DNA of 64,000 nucleotides from Methylobacterium terricola (GTDB lineage: Bacteria > Pseudomonadota > Alphaproteobacteria > Rhizobiales > Beijerinckiaceae): the NCBI RefSeq assembly GCF_006151805.1, contig NZ_VDDA01000015.1, forward strand, positions 62,001 to 126,000, given 5' to 3'. The notes beneath the pieces were generated by a model that ran no database searches, had not been told where the DNA came from, and was given only the letters and a program-made list of their open reading frames with translations. Shown here one piece after another: positions 1-8,723 of this stretch. Position 1 is the first letter of the stretch. Each line of letters begins with the position of its first letter. The position numbers and the translations under genes are program-made.

Positions 1-1663
1 CCTCGGACGGGAAGAACCCCTTCGGGATGACGACGAACATCCAGGCGGTGAGCGCCACGCTGGCGAAGAACACCATGAGCACCGCGAAGGGCCAGCGCAG
101 GCAGAGATCGACCCCGCGCTCGTACGAGCCTTGGATCCGGGCGAAGCCGCGCTCGAACAGGTTCTTCTTCTGCCCATGCCCGGCGGCATCGGCCGGCAGG
201 CGGGCGGCCAGCATCGGGGTCAGCGTGAGGGAAATCACCGCCGAGGCCATGATGGCGATCGTCACCACGATCGCGAACTCGTTGAAGATCCGTCCGACGA
301 CGCCGCCCATCAGCAGCACCGGGATGAACACCGCGACGAGCGAGATGGTGATCGACAGGATGGTGAAGCCGATCTCGCCCGCGCCCTTCAGCGCCGCCTC
401 GAACGGCTTCATCCCCTCCTCGACGTGCCGGACGATGTTCTCCAGCATCACGATCGCGTCGTCGACGACGAGCCCGACCGCGAGGGTGAGGCCGAGCAGC
501 GAAATGTTGTCGATCGAGTAGCCGAGCAGGTACATCGCCCCGAAGGTGGCGATGATCGAGATCGGCACCGCCACCGACGGGATCAGCGTCGCGGCGAGCC
601 GCCCGAGGAACAGGTAGATCACCGCGACGACGAGCACGATGGTCAGCACCAGCGTGAACTGCACGTCGTGCACCGCCTCGCGGATCGAGACCGAGCGGTC
701 GTTGACGACGTCGATGGTGCCGCTCGATCCCAGTTGCTCCTGGAACTTCGGCAGCATCGCGCGGACGCGATCGACCACGTCGACCGTGTTGGCGTCGGGC
801 TGGCGCTGGACGGCGAGCACCAGGGCGCGGGTGCCGTCCTTCCACGAGGCGATGCGGTTGTTCTCGACCGAATCGATCACCCGGGCGACCTCGCCGAGGC
901 GGACCGGCCGGCCGTTGCGCACCGCCACGATCACGTCGCGGAACCCGTCGGCGTTCATCAGTTGCGTGTTGGTCTGGATGGTGAGGTTCTGGCCTCTCCC
1001 CTCGACCACGCCGACCGGGGTCGAGGTGTTGGCGTTCTGGATCGCCGCCTGGACCTCGTCGACGCCGATGCCGCGGGCGGCGAGCACGTTGGGGTCGAGC
1101 TGGACCCGGACCGCGAATTTCTGGCTGCCGAAGACCAGCACCTGGCCGACGCCGGTGATGGTGGAGAGCGACGGCGAGATCACCGTCTGGGCGAAGGCAT
1201 CGAGGGTCGCCAGCGGCGTCGTCTCGCTCGACAGGGCGAGCAGGATCACCGGCGCATCGGCCGGGTTGAGCTTGCGGAAGCTCGGCGGGATCGTCAGCTC
1301 GATCGGCAGCCGGCGCAAGGTCCGGGTGATCGCCGCCTGCACGTCGGCGGCGGCCTGGTCGATGTTGCGCGACAGCTCGAACTCGACGGTGATCGAGGTG
1401 AAGCCCTGGTAGTTCGTCGCCGAGATCGTGGCGATCGACGGGATGGTGGAGAATTCCTTGATCAGCGGCGTCGCCACCGAGGCGGCCATCGATTCCGGCG
1501 AGGCGCCGGGGAGCTGCGCCGTCACCGAGATGGTCGGGAAGTCCACCGTCGGCAGAGCCGCCACCGGCAGGAAGCGGTAGGCGAACAGCCCCGACAGCGT
1601 CAGCGCGATCGACAGCAGGATCGTGGCGACGGGCCGGCGGATGAACGGGGCCGAGAGGTTCAT
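1..1663 (-). CDS. RND multidrug efflux permease (HAE1/MdtB-C type), partial
   Basis: Inner-membrane proton-driven pump subunit of a tripartite RND exporter. The frame reads from an ATG at 1663 to the left edge without a stop, so about 554 N-terminal residues are visible of a protein normally about 1030 long. It starts MNLSAPFIRRPVATILL, a typical RND N-terminus with transmembrane segment 1, and contains the porter-domain motif LPGASPESMA. The transmembrane-4 proton-relay pair Asp401-Asp402 sits in GLVVDDAIVMLEN. The start lies 4 bases after the stop of the adaptor gene, so the two are co-transcribed. Substrate cannot be told from sequence. The remainder and any outer-membrane channel lie outside the window. 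Confidence 0.95.
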   Translation of the reverse strand, partial: MNLSAPFIRRPVATILLSIALTLSGLFAYRFLPVAALPTVDFPTISVTAQLPGASPESMAASVATPLIKEFSTIPSIATISATNYQGFTSITVEFELSRNIDQAAADVQAAITRTLRRLPIELTIPPSFRKLNPADAPVILLALSSETTPLATLDAFAQTVISPSLSTITGVGQVLVFGSQKFAVRVQLDPNVLAARGIGVDEVQAAIQNANTSTPVGVVEGRGQNLTIQTNTQLMNADGFRDVIVAVRNGRPVRLGEVARVIDSVENNRIASWKDGTRALVLAVQRQPDANTVDVVDRVRAMLPKFQEQLGSSGTIDVVNDRSVSIREAVHDVQFTLVLTIVLVVAVIYLFLGRLAATLIPSVAVPISIIATFGAMYLLGYSIDNISLLGLTLAVGLVVDDAIVMLENIVRHVEEGMKPFEAALKGAGEIGFTILSITISLVAVFIPVLLMGGVVGRIFNEFAIVVTIAIMASAVISLTLTPMLAARLPADAAGHGQKKNLFERGFARIQGSYERGVDLCLRWPFAVLMVFFASVALTAWMFVVIPKGFFPSE

Positions 1664-1667
1664 CGAC

Positions 1668-2954
1668 TTACTCGATCCGGGTGGGGGCGCCGGGCGCGGC
1701 GGAGGCTTGCTCGGCGGAGGCTTGCGCCTCGGTCGCGTCCTGCGGGCGCTCGGTGACCGGCAATCCCGGCCGGACCCGGAACTGGCCCTCGACCACCACC
1801 CGCTCGCCGGGCCGCAGGCCCAGGCTCACGGCGGCGCGGCCGTCGCGGGAGGCCATCACCTCGACGGTGCGGCGCTCCGCCGTGCGGTCGGGCCGCACCA
1901 CCCAGACGAAGCTGCCCTCCTGGCCGGGCTGCACCGCCGCCTGCGGCACCGTCACGGTGCCGGGCCGCCGGCCGAGATCGACCTCGATCCGGACGTACTG
2001 GCCGGGCCAGAGCCGGTCGTCCTCGTTCGGGAACAGCGCCCAGGCGGTGACGGTGCCGGACGCCTGGTCGACGCTCGAATCGACGAAGGACAGCCGGCCG
2101 ACCGCCAGCACCGCCTCGCCGCCGCTGGGATAGACCCGGACCGGCGCCGTGCCGGGCCGCTGCAAGGCCGCCCGCAGCCCGTCGAGGTCGCGCTCGGGCA
2201 GCGAGAAGGTGGCGCGCAGGGGCCGCATCTGCGTGATGGTGACGAGGCCGGTGCCGGCGGATTCGTTGCCCTTCACGAGGTTGCCGGTGGTGACCAGCAC
2301 CCGGCCGAGGCGGCCGGCAATCGGCGCCCGCACGATGGTGTAGTCGAGCCGGACCTTGTCGGCCTCGATCGCGGCCTGCGACGCCGCGACGTTGGCCGCC
2401 GCCACCTTGGCCTCGGCGGTCGCCACGTCGAACTGCGCCTGCGAGGCGGAGGAGCGCGAGAGAAGCTCGCCGACGCGGCGGACGTCGTTCTGGGTCCGGA
2501 CCTGGGTCGCCTGGTCGCGGGCGAGCGCCGCCTCGTCGCGGGCGATCTGGGCGCGGATCTCGCGGTCGTCGAGGCGGTAGAGCACGTCACCGGCCTTCAC
2601 CACCTGGCCGTCGCGGGCGAGTTGCTCGGTGATGACCCCGTCGATGCGCGGGCGCACCACGACGCTCGCCATCGGCTCGACCCAGCCCACCGCCGAGCGG
2701 GTGAGCGCGAGGTCGGTGACGCCCGCCGCCACCGTGGTCACCACCGGGCGGGCGGCGGCCGGGTTCGCCGGGGCCGGGGGAGCGGGCGGCACGTAGGCCA
2801 CCGGCAGGTGCTCGGGCAGGACCTGCGCGACCGCTGTCGGCAGCGCCCCCCGGGCCGCGCTCCAGGCCGCGCGCGTGTCGCCGCCATGGCGCTGCACGAG
2901 CCATCCCGCCCCGGCCGCGACGAGCGCCAGGAGAACGAGGACGAGGCGGATCAT
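1668..2954 (-). CDS. RND efflux periplasmic adaptor (membrane fusion protein)
   Basis: Periplasmic adaptor that links the RND permease to an outer-membrane channel; 428 residues, usual for the HlyD/AcrA family. An N-terminal hydrophobic anchor (residues about 2-20) is followed by a barrel-sandwich/lipoyl-like half motif (VVRPRIDGVITEQLARDGQVVKAG, split across residues about 105-130). Next come an alpha-helical hairpin rich in Ala, Glu and Gln, the second lipoyl half (IVRAPIAGRLGRVLV), then beta-barrel and membrane-proximal domains. The start overlaps the stop of the TetR gene by 4 bases (ATGA) and the permease follows 4 bases downstream. The tail is Ala/Gln-rich and low in complexity. Confidence 0.95.
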   Translation of the reverse strand: MIRLVLVLLALVAAGAGWLVQRHGGDTRAAWSAARGALPTAVAQVLPEHLPVAYVPPAPPAPANPAAARPVVTTVAAGVTDLALTRSAVGWVEPMASVVVRPRIDGVITEQLARDGQVVKAGDVLYRLDDREIRAQIARDEAALARDQATQVRTQNDVRRVGELLSRSSASQAQFDVATAEAKVAAANVAASQAAIEADKVRLDYTIVRAPIAGRLGRVLVTTGNLVKGNESAGTGLVTITQMRPLRATFSLPERDLDGLRAALQRPGTAPVRVYPSGGEAVLAVGRLSFVDSSVDQASGTVTAWALFPNEDDRLWPGQYVRIEVDLGRRPGTVTVPQAAVQPGQEGSFVWVVRPDRTAERRTVEVMASRDGRAAVSLGLRPGERVVVEGQFRVRPGLPVTERPQDATEAQASAEQASAAPGAPTRIE

Positions 2955-3604
2955 CGCGGGGCTCCGTCGGGCTGGGCGTCGGCACTGAGGCCGTGGAGGA
3001 AGAAATCGGCGACGGCGGAGGCGGCGGGCGGCCGCCGGCCCGTGCCGTGCACGGCCATGCGGATGCCGCCGAGGAGCATCAGCACCGCGAGGTCGACGTC
3101 CGGTACGGAAAGCTCGCCCGCGGCGACGCCGGCGCGCAGGATCTCGGCCAGCGCCCCGCGCAACCCGTCGAACCCCTCGCGGAGGACGCGCCGGCTGCGC
3201 TCGCCGAACTCGGCGCCCCGTCCCTCGATCGCGGTCAGCGCCGGCGAGAGCGCGCTGACGCGCTCCAGCACCAGCCCGACCGCCCGCCGCAGGCGTGCGC
3301 CGGCATCCCGCTCGGGGATCGCTCCCACGGCATCGCGCAACTCAGCCAGCGTCCAGGCGAGGCCGGCGATGAACAGCGCTTCCTTGGTCGGGAAGTAGCG
3401 GTAGAGCGTCGGCTTGGCGACGCCGGCCGCGGCAGCCACCGCGTCCATGTGGACGGCGGCGTAGGGGAGCCCCGAGAACAGCGCCATCCCGGCTTCGAGG
3501 ATGCGACGGCGGCGCTTCGGATCGAGCGGGCGCTCGGGCTGCGAACGCGCCGCAGGGGAACGATCGACCCCGGGGCGATCGACTTGGCGTGCGGCGTCGC
3601 TCAT
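2951..3604 (-). CDS. TetR/AcrR family transcriptional regulator
   Basis: Probable local repressor of the efflux operon. The 217 residues have an N-terminal TetR helix-turn-helix at about 30-78 (RRRILEAGMALF, then MDAVAAAAGVAKPTLYRYFP) and a helical ligand-binding C-terminal region. It is the first gene of the operon, and its stop overlaps the start of the adaptor gene. A perfect 8 bp dyad 9-30 bases upstream of its ATG is a good operator candidate, which implies autoregulation of the whole operon. The C-terminal domain is too divergent to name a ligand. Confidence 0.93.
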   Translation of the reverse strand: MSDAARQVDRPGVDRSPAARSQPERPLDPKRRRRILEAGMALFSGLPYAAVHMDAVAAAAGVAKPTLYRYFPTKEALFIAGLAWTLAELRDAVGAIPERDAGARLRRAVGLVLERVSALSPALTAIEGRGAEFGERSRRVLREGFDGLRGALAEILRAGVAAGELSVPDVDLAVLMLLGGIRMAVHGTGRRPPAASAVADFFLHGLSADAQPDGAPR

Positions 3605-3612
3605 GGAGCCCT

Positions 3613-3634
3613 AACTGAACTGACGGGTTCAGTT
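3613..3634. promoter_or_regulatory. Inverted repeat, candidate TetR operator
   Basis: AACTGAAC (3613-3620), 6 bases, then GTTCAGTT (3627-3634): a perfect 8 bp dyad directly upstream of the tetR start. Size and position fit a TetR-family operator that shuts off the tetR-adaptor-permease operon. The link to this regulator is inference from adjacency. Confidence 0.6.
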
Positions 3635-4000
3635 TAGCGGAGCGGAGCGGCGGACTGGCAAGCGTTCGTTTCTGCGACACAACAGCACAACAAGGACGAG
3701 CGGCCCGGCAAGCCACGGCCTCCGCGGACCCTCCCCGCTCTGCGGGGAGGGTGCAGGCGCACCCGCCGTGGCTCCCGCACCGAACGACCTTGCGTCGTGT
3801 CCCGTGGCGTCAGATCACCGATACAGGCGTCAAACGGATTCTCTGTCGCCGATCAACCGCCGTCCCAACACCCTCCCGGTCACCCCGGAGCCGGGAAAGC
3901 GGAGCCCGGACAGGAAGGGTCGCGCAACGCAATCCGGAGGCTCGGTCGATCCAGACGAGCGTGGGCGACACCACGTCATCCTCCCCGTCCGCGGTTCTGG

Positions 4001-4032
4001 ATCCCGGGCTCCGCTTTCGCGGGCCCCGGGAT
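4001..4032. repeat. REP-like palindrome
   Basis: ATCCCGGGCTCCGC (4001-4014), a 4-base loop, then GCGGGCCCCGGGAT (4019-4032); 12 of 14 stem positions pair. A related palindrome with the same TTCCGGGCTCCGC / GCGGCCCCGGAA core occurs at 58680-58716. Short dispersed palindromes of this kind are common between genes in alphaproteobacteria. Confidence 0.6.
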
Positions 4033-4095
4033 GACCAGGAGGGCGTCAGGCCGGCCGGGGCTTCTCTGGCGATGGCCCGGCCTGCGGCACCCGCC

Positions 4096-4647
4096 TCACA
4101 CCAGATGGATCGCGTGCGGCGCGAACAGCCCGATCGCCAGCATCGCGACACCCACGACACCCAGCGCCCCGCCGGCGAAGCCGAGCGCCACGATGCCGGT
4201 GATGACCTCGGCCGAGGCGAGCACGATGCCGATCTGGAAGGCAGCGGAGCCGAGCTCGTAATGATGGTAGCGGGCGAGCGCGAGGTCGCGCTTCTCCTCG
4301 GCCTTCTTGGCCTTGGCGGCGAGTTCCTTGCGGCCGTCGCCCGAGGCGGGGTCGGATTCCCAGCGGGCCATGGTCTTGGCCCATTCCTCGATCTGCTTCT
4401 TGACCGCCTCCGGGGAGGCATTGGGCTCGAGGGCGATCTGCTCCCCGGCCGTCTTCAGCACCGTGCCGCGGATCGTGCGGGCCTGGAAATAGGCCCAGAG
4501 ATTCGACGATTCGACGTTGGCGCCGAGCGCGTCGGTCTGCGCGCTCTTCGCCAGAGTCTCGCCCAGCGCCAGGAACAGCGCCAGGACCGAAATCATCAGC
4601 GCGATCTTCTTGTTGGAGCTGTCCGCCGCCCCGTGACCACCCGACAT
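4096..4647 (-). CDS. DUF4337-type membrane protein
   Basis: A 183-residue inner-membrane protein of unknown function resembling the DUF4337 family. One transmembrane segment lies near the N-terminus (residues about 14-30, IALMISVLALFLALGETLA). A charged, Lys/Glu-rich soluble middle (about 70-120) contains the family-like stretch AYFQARTIRGT. Two hydrophobic segments close the protein (about 130-180). A strong GAGGGGGGA ribosome binding site precedes the ATG. It is a single gene facing away from the next, and nothing in the context suggests a role. Confidence 0.82.
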   Translation of the reverse strand: MSGGHGAADSSNKKIALMISVLALFLALGETLAKSAQTDALGANVESSNLWAYFQARTIRGTVLKTAGEQIALEPNASPEAVKKQIEEWAKTMARWESDPASGDGRKELAAKAKKAEEKRDLALARYHHYELGSAAFQIGIVLASAEVITGIVALGFAGGALGVVGVAMLAIGLFAPHAIHLV

Positions 4648-4880
4648 CGTCGTCCCCCCTCAAAACCCGTCATGATCCTGGCGCCGTGCACCCTGCCCGC
4701 CGGAACCCTGCGGCAGGGGCAAGACCAGCCGCGCCCGCCTCGCCCGGCGAAGCGGCGGCGCCCGCGCCTTCATAGCCGGGCCGCGCGGCCGTGCCAGCCC
4801 CCGCTTGCGGCTCGGCCGCCGACCGGGCACGCCTGCGCCACGGCCCCGCCCGCGGGCCGACCTCGGAGAGACGCCCGACG

Positions 4881-5591
4881 ATGCCCCATGCCCGCCTGAC
4901 GAAAGCCCGTCACCTCCTGCCCGTGCTCGCCTGCCTCTCGGCGACCCTCCCCGCCCGGGCCGCGGGGCCGGACTGGCCCGACACCTACCTGTCCCGGGTC
5001 GAGGCGACCGCCGTGGTGCAGAGTCTCAACGCCGCCCTGCTGGCGAGCCGCAGCGCCACTGCGACGCTGGAGGGCTGGTGCGCGGCCCACCGCATGGCGG
5101 AGGCACCGCGCCTCGTCGCCCGGCTGGACCGGGGCGTCGACACGCCGGCGAGCCCTGAGACCCGCAAGCGCCTCTCGGTCGGGCCCGACGAGCCCCTGCG
5201 CTACCGGCGGGTGAAGCTCGCCTGCGGCGACCACGTGCTGTCGGAGGCCGACAACTGGTACGTGCCGTCGCGCCTGACCCCGGAAATGAACCGGGTGCTG
5301 GAGACCACCGACACGCCGTTCGGCCGGGCGGTGTCGTCACTCGGCACCACCCGCCAGACTGTCGGCGCCGAGCCGCATTGGCAGCCCCTGCCGGACGGCT
5401 GGGACCAGGCGCCGCCCCCGGCCCCGACCTGCGGGCCCTTGGCCGTGCCCGCGCACCTGTTCAGCCACCGGGCGGTCCTGTTCACGGCCGAGCGGCAGCC
5501 GTTCTCCGAGGTGGTCGAGACCTATACGCGCGAGGTCCTCGACTTCACCCGCGCGCCGCGCCCGGCGGACCCGGCCTGCCCCAAGGGCTGA
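4881..5591 (+). CDS. Exported chorismate-lyase-fold protein
   Basis: A 236-residue protein with a signal peptide (residues about 1-28, ending ARAAG). The start at 4881 is chosen because the signal peptide begins there and GGAGAG lies just upstream; an upstream in-frame ATG at 4791 would put an unlikely charged leader in front. The body resembles the UbiC/UTRA chorismate lyase fold: a strand RRVKLACGDHVLSEADNWYVP, then TPFGRAV, then FSHRAVLFTAERQPFSEVVE. Cytoplasmic UbiC converts chorismate to 4-hydroxybenzoate. An exported copy cannot do that job in the usual way, so the catalytic role is doubtful and the call describes fold only. Confidence 0.7.
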   Translation: MPHARLTKARHLLPVLACLSATLPARAAGPDWPDTYLSRVEATAVVQSLNAALLASRSATATLEGWCAAHRMAEAPRLVARLDRGVDTPASPETRKRLSVGPDEPLRYRRVKLACGDHVLSEADNWYVPSRLTPEMNRVLETTDTPFGRAVSSLGTTRQTVGAEPHWQPLPDGWDQAPPPAPTCGPLAVPAHLFSHRAVLFTAERQPFSEVVETYTREVLDFTRAPRPADPACPKG

Positions 5592-5703
5592 CAGCGGACC
5601 CTCGCCGATCGGGAATCGGGCAGCAGACTTGCATCCTGGGCCGGAACCCGGATGCTCCCGATCTGTATGCTCAGGCCGGACCGGAGGAGGATGACCGACG
5701 CGG

Positions 5704-7365
5704 ATGGACACCACCCTGACCCTGATCGACCTCTGCGGCGCGGTCGCGCTGCTGCTCTGGGGCATCCACATGGTGCAGACCGGGGTGCAGCGCGCGCTGG
5801 GCCCCCATCTGCGCCGCCTGCTCGGGGTGGCGCTCGGCAACAGGGTGAAGGCGCTCGCGGCGGGCCTCGGGGTCACGGCGCTGCTCCAGAGCAGCACCGC
5901 GACCGGCCTGATGGTGGCCTCCTTCGCCGGGGCCGGGCTGGTGGCGGTGGTGCCGGCTCTCGCCGTGATGCTCGGCGCCAATATCGGCACCACGCTGATC
6001 GTCCAGGTCCTGTCCTTCGACGTCGCCCGGGTCGCCCCGGTCCTGGTGCTGGTCGGCGTGATCCTGTTCCGCCGCGGGTCGGAGCCGCGCACCCGCGACC
6101 TCGGCCGGGCGGCGATCGGCCTCGGGCTGATGCTGATGGCGCTGGCGCGCCTCGTCGAGGTGATCACGCCCTACGAGGACGTGCCGGCCCTGCGGGTGCT
6201 GCTCGGGGCCGTCGCGACCGACCGTCTCGTCGCCCTGGTGATCGGCGCGGTGCTCACATGGGCGGCGCATTCAAGCGTGGCCATCGTGCTGCTGGTGATG
6301 TCGTTCACGCAAGCCGGGGTGCTGCCGCTCGAGGCCGGGATGGCGTTGGTGCTCGGGGCCAATCTCGGCTCGGCCCTCAACCCGGTGCTGGAGGGCGCGC
6401 GCGAGGGCGAGGCGGCGGGGCGCCGGGTGGCGCTCGGCAACCTCCTCACCCGGGCCGTGGGATGCGCAATCGCCCTGCCCTGCCTCGGGCTGATCGGGCC
6501 GCCCCTCGTGACCTGGCAGCCCGACCTGTCGCGGGCCGTGGCCGACTTCCACACCGCCTTCAACCTCGCCCTCGCGCTGGTCTTCCTGCCGGCCCTCACC
6601 CCCTTCGCGGCCCTGCTGCGCCGGCTGGTGCCGGAGCGGATCGACGCCCACGATCCCGGCCAGCCGCTCCATCTCGACGAGGCCGCCCTGGAGACCCCTC
6701 CGGTGGCGCTCGGCGCCGCCGGCCGCGAGGCCCTGCGGATGGCCGACGTACTGGCGGAGATGATGGGCGGGGCCGGCGAGGCGCTGACCGGCGGCGACCG
6801 GTCCAAAGTGGCGCAGATCCGCCGCATGGACGACACCCTCGACCGGCTCGACGCCGCCATCAAGGCATATCTCGTCCGTCTCGACCCCGAATCCTTGAGC
6901 GAGGACGACGAGCGCCGGATCTCCGCGCTTCTCGCCTTCACCACCCACCTGGAGCATGCCGGCGACATCCTCTCGCGCAACGTGATGACCCATGCGGCCA
7001 AGCGGCTGAAGCGCGGGCTGGCCTTCTCGGCGGACGGCAAGGCGGAGGTCGAGGCGCTGCTGGCACGGCTCCAGGCCAATCTCGGCGCGGCCGGCGCCGC
7101 CTTCCTGACCGAGGATCCCCGCGCCGCCCGGCGCCTCGCCGACGAGAAGGCGGTGTTCCGCGATCTCGAGGCCCGCTCGACCGAGAGCCATTTCCGCCGC
7201 CTGCGCGACGCCGGCGCCGGCCCGGCACCGGCCGAGGCGGCCGCCCTCTCTCCCGACCTCGTGCGCGACCTGAAGCGGGTCAACGACCACCTCGTCGCCG
7301 GGGCCGCCTACCCGATCCTGGAGAGCCGCGGCGCCCTGCGGGCGAGCCGGCTCGAAGGGCCGTGA
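5704..7365 (+). CDS. Na/Pi cotransporter family protein
   Basis: Inner-membrane sodium-phosphate symporter of the NptA/YjbB family, 553 residues. Two inverted-repeat halves are visible: the first carries LLQSSTATGLMVASFAGAG and GANIGTTLI, the second AHSSVAIVLLVMSFTQAG and GANLGSALNPVL. These QSS/HSS motifs form the substrate site in the family. A C-terminal PhoU-like helical domain (about residues 330-530) follows the membrane part. A strong GGAGGAGG lies 13 bases upstream of the ATG. The gene ends 30 bases before the convergent MFS gene. Confidence 0.92.
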   Translation: MDTTLTLIDLCGAVALLLWGIHMVQTGVQRALGPHLRRLLGVALGNRVKALAAGLGVTALLQSSTATGLMVASFAGAGLVAVVPALAVMLGANIGTTLIVQVLSFDVARVAPVLVLVGVILFRRGSEPRTRDLGRAAIGLGLMLMALARLVEVITPYEDVPALRVLLGAVATDRLVALVIGAVLTWAAHSSVAIVLLVMSFTQAGVLPLEAGMALVLGANLGSALNPVLEGAREGEAAGRRVALGNLLTRAVGCAIALPCLGLIGPPLVTWQPDLSRAVADFHTAFNLALALVFLPALTPFAALLRRLVPERIDAHDPGQPLHLDEAALETPPVALGAAGREALRMADVLAEMMGGAGEALTGGDRSKVAQIRRMDDTLDRLDAAIKAYLVRLDPESLSEDDERRISALLAFTTHLEHAGDILSRNVMTHAAKRLKRGLAFSADGKAEVEALLARLQANLGAAGAAFLTEDPRAARRLADEKAVFRDLEARSTESHFRRLRDAGAGPAPAEAAALSPDLVRDLKRVNDHLVAGAAYPILESRGALRASRLEGP

Positions 7366-7395
7366 GAGGCGGTCGGCGCGGCGCCGGCGGCGGCT

Positions 7396-8691
7396 TCATC
7401 GATGCGCCGCGGGCTCGCGGTCGGCCCGGTCTCGCCTCGAGACCCAGCAGGCTCCGGCGATATTGGCGCCGGCGAGCCCCATCATCACGAGGAGCGCCGC
7501 ATCGATCCCATCGGCGGCGATCACGGTGCCGGCGAGGGAGGGAAAGCCGAACAATCCGACGAAGTAGCCGAGCGTGAAAACCTGCGACGCGACGGGGATG
7601 GATAATCCACGCGCAGCGGCCAGGCTCACCACCATGGCATTGAGCGTCGAGTACGTCAGGCCGTAGCCGGTCGCGAACAGGACCGTCGCGACGCTATACG
7701 TGATCCGGCTGCTCTCGTTGAGGCTCAACAGCCCGATGCCGAGGAATGTCGCACCAAAGAGCGCCAGCGCCAGGCGCGGGAGCGGCAGCTTGCCGAGCAG
7801 GGACGCCACCGAGAACCGCAGAACGACCGTGGTGATGGTGAATGCCAAGAAGAAGATGTCGGGGGTCGTCCCGCGCGAGGCGGCGTAGAGGCCCTGGAAC
7901 ATCGACAGGCCTGCGAAGGTGCAGGCAGCCACGCCGATCATCAGCACCGGCGCGATCGTAGGAGCGCGCAGGATGGACAGGATCGACGCACCGGAAAGCG
8001 CCACCGCCCGCAGCGGCAATTGCGGCTGAGCGGCCATGCGCGGCCGAATGGCGAGGCATAACGCGGCCGCCACGGCACAGAAGGCGGCGTAACACGCATA
8101 GGCACCAGCCGGCGCGCCGACATGGCTCGCGACGGCGCGGCCGAGCGGCGCGGACAGGCCGATGCCCAGCATCTGCGATCCCGACAGGAGCGTCAGCGCC
8201 TCCAGGCGCACGCTTGGTCTGAGGCAATGGATGAGTTGGACCGGCGCGAGCACGTAGACGATCGCCCAGCCGAGCCCAAGGAAGAGGCCACCGGCATAGG
8301 CGAGCACCAGGCCGCCGGTCCCGATCATGGCGAAGCAGGCCATGGCAGCCGCCATGATCGTCGCCGAGGCGATGATCAATGGCAGGATGCCGGTGCGCTC
8401 GGCCAACCGGCCCGCCGCCAGGGAGCCGACGAGGGTCGCCACCGTCCCGATGCTGACGACGTGCCCGGCCGTCGCGGCCGGGTGGCCCACCGCCCGCAGG
8501 GCATCGGGCAGCAGAAAGCTCGACCCATAGGCCATCGCGAGCGCGACGGCGGAGGCCAGGTAGGGAGCGAAGAGGCGTGCCGGCAGCCTATCGGCGAGAG
8601 CTTCGGCAGGCGTGTCCGGGGCCGTATCGGCTGCGGCGGGGATCGAAAGCGTTTCCGGCCCACAGCGGGAAGTGTTATCTGTCTTCGTCAT
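7396..8691 (-). CDS. MFS transporter
   Basis: A 431-residue major facilitator protein with about 12 hydrophobic segments from residue 44 onward. The loop 2-3 region reads AAGRLAERTGILP, matching the MFS A-motif position. The first 40 residues are polar and Pro/Ala-rich. It is divergent from a MocR-type regulator, and the two called start codons overlap (CAT 8689-8691 against ATG 8690-8692), leaving no ordinary promoter space. The true start or the transcription arrangement is therefore unusual. The pairing suggests regulated uptake or export of an amine-like or amino acid-like compound sensed through PLP chemistry; the substrate is unknown. Confidence 0.88.
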   Translation of the reverse strand: MTKTDNTSRCGPETLSIPAAADTAPDTPAEALADRLPARLFAPYLASAVALAMAYGSSFLLPDALRAVGHPAATAGHVVSIGTVATLVGSLAAGRLAERTGILPLIIASATIMAAAMACFAMIGTGGLVLAYAGGLFLGLGWAIVYVLAPVQLIHCLRPSVRLEALTLLSGSQMLGIGLSAPLGRAVASHVGAPAGAYACYAAFCAVAAALCLAIRPRMAAQPQLPLRAVALSGASILSILRAPTIAPVLMIGVAACTFAGLSMFQGLYAASRGTTPDIFFLAFTITTVVLRFSVASLLGKLPLPRLALALFGATFLGIGLLSLNESSRITYSVATVLFATGYGLTYSTLNAMVVSLAAARGLSIPVASQVFTLGYFVGLFGFPSLAGTVIAADGIDAALLVMMGLAGANIAGACWVSRRDRADREPAAHR

Positions 8692-8723
8692 GAAAAGGAA
8701 TAACAGATCGGCAAGCGTTATTC
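8674..8723. promoter_or_regulatory. ATAAC/GTTAT boxes, candidate MocR operator
   Basis: GTTAT at 8674-8678, then a perfect dyad GAATAAC (8698-8704) with GTTATTC (8717-8723) and a 12-base spacer. The three boxes straddle both start codons of the divergent MFS/MocR pair. The AT-rich boxes stand out from the GC-rich surroundings. Binding by the MocR protein is inferred. Confidence 0.5.

Larger units (their letters stand above)
3605..4095. other. Intergenic region with two hairpins
   Basis: 491 bases without a convincing gene. It holds the tetR operator/promoter, a perfect 11 bp stem with a 3-base loop at 3728-3752 (ACCCTCCCCGC/GCGGGGAGGGT), and a REP-like palindrome at 4001-4032. Short open frames here have poor codon bias and lack ribosome binding sites. 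Confidence 0.6.

Noticed and set aside
131..3398. Long plus-strand frames over the RND operon
   Set aside because: They mirror the permease, adaptor and TetR genes on the minus strand, whose translations carry diagnostic motifs.
5642..5670. EcfG promoter before the Na/Pi cotransporter
   Set aside because: GGAAC is present but the correctly spaced -10 position reads TGTA.
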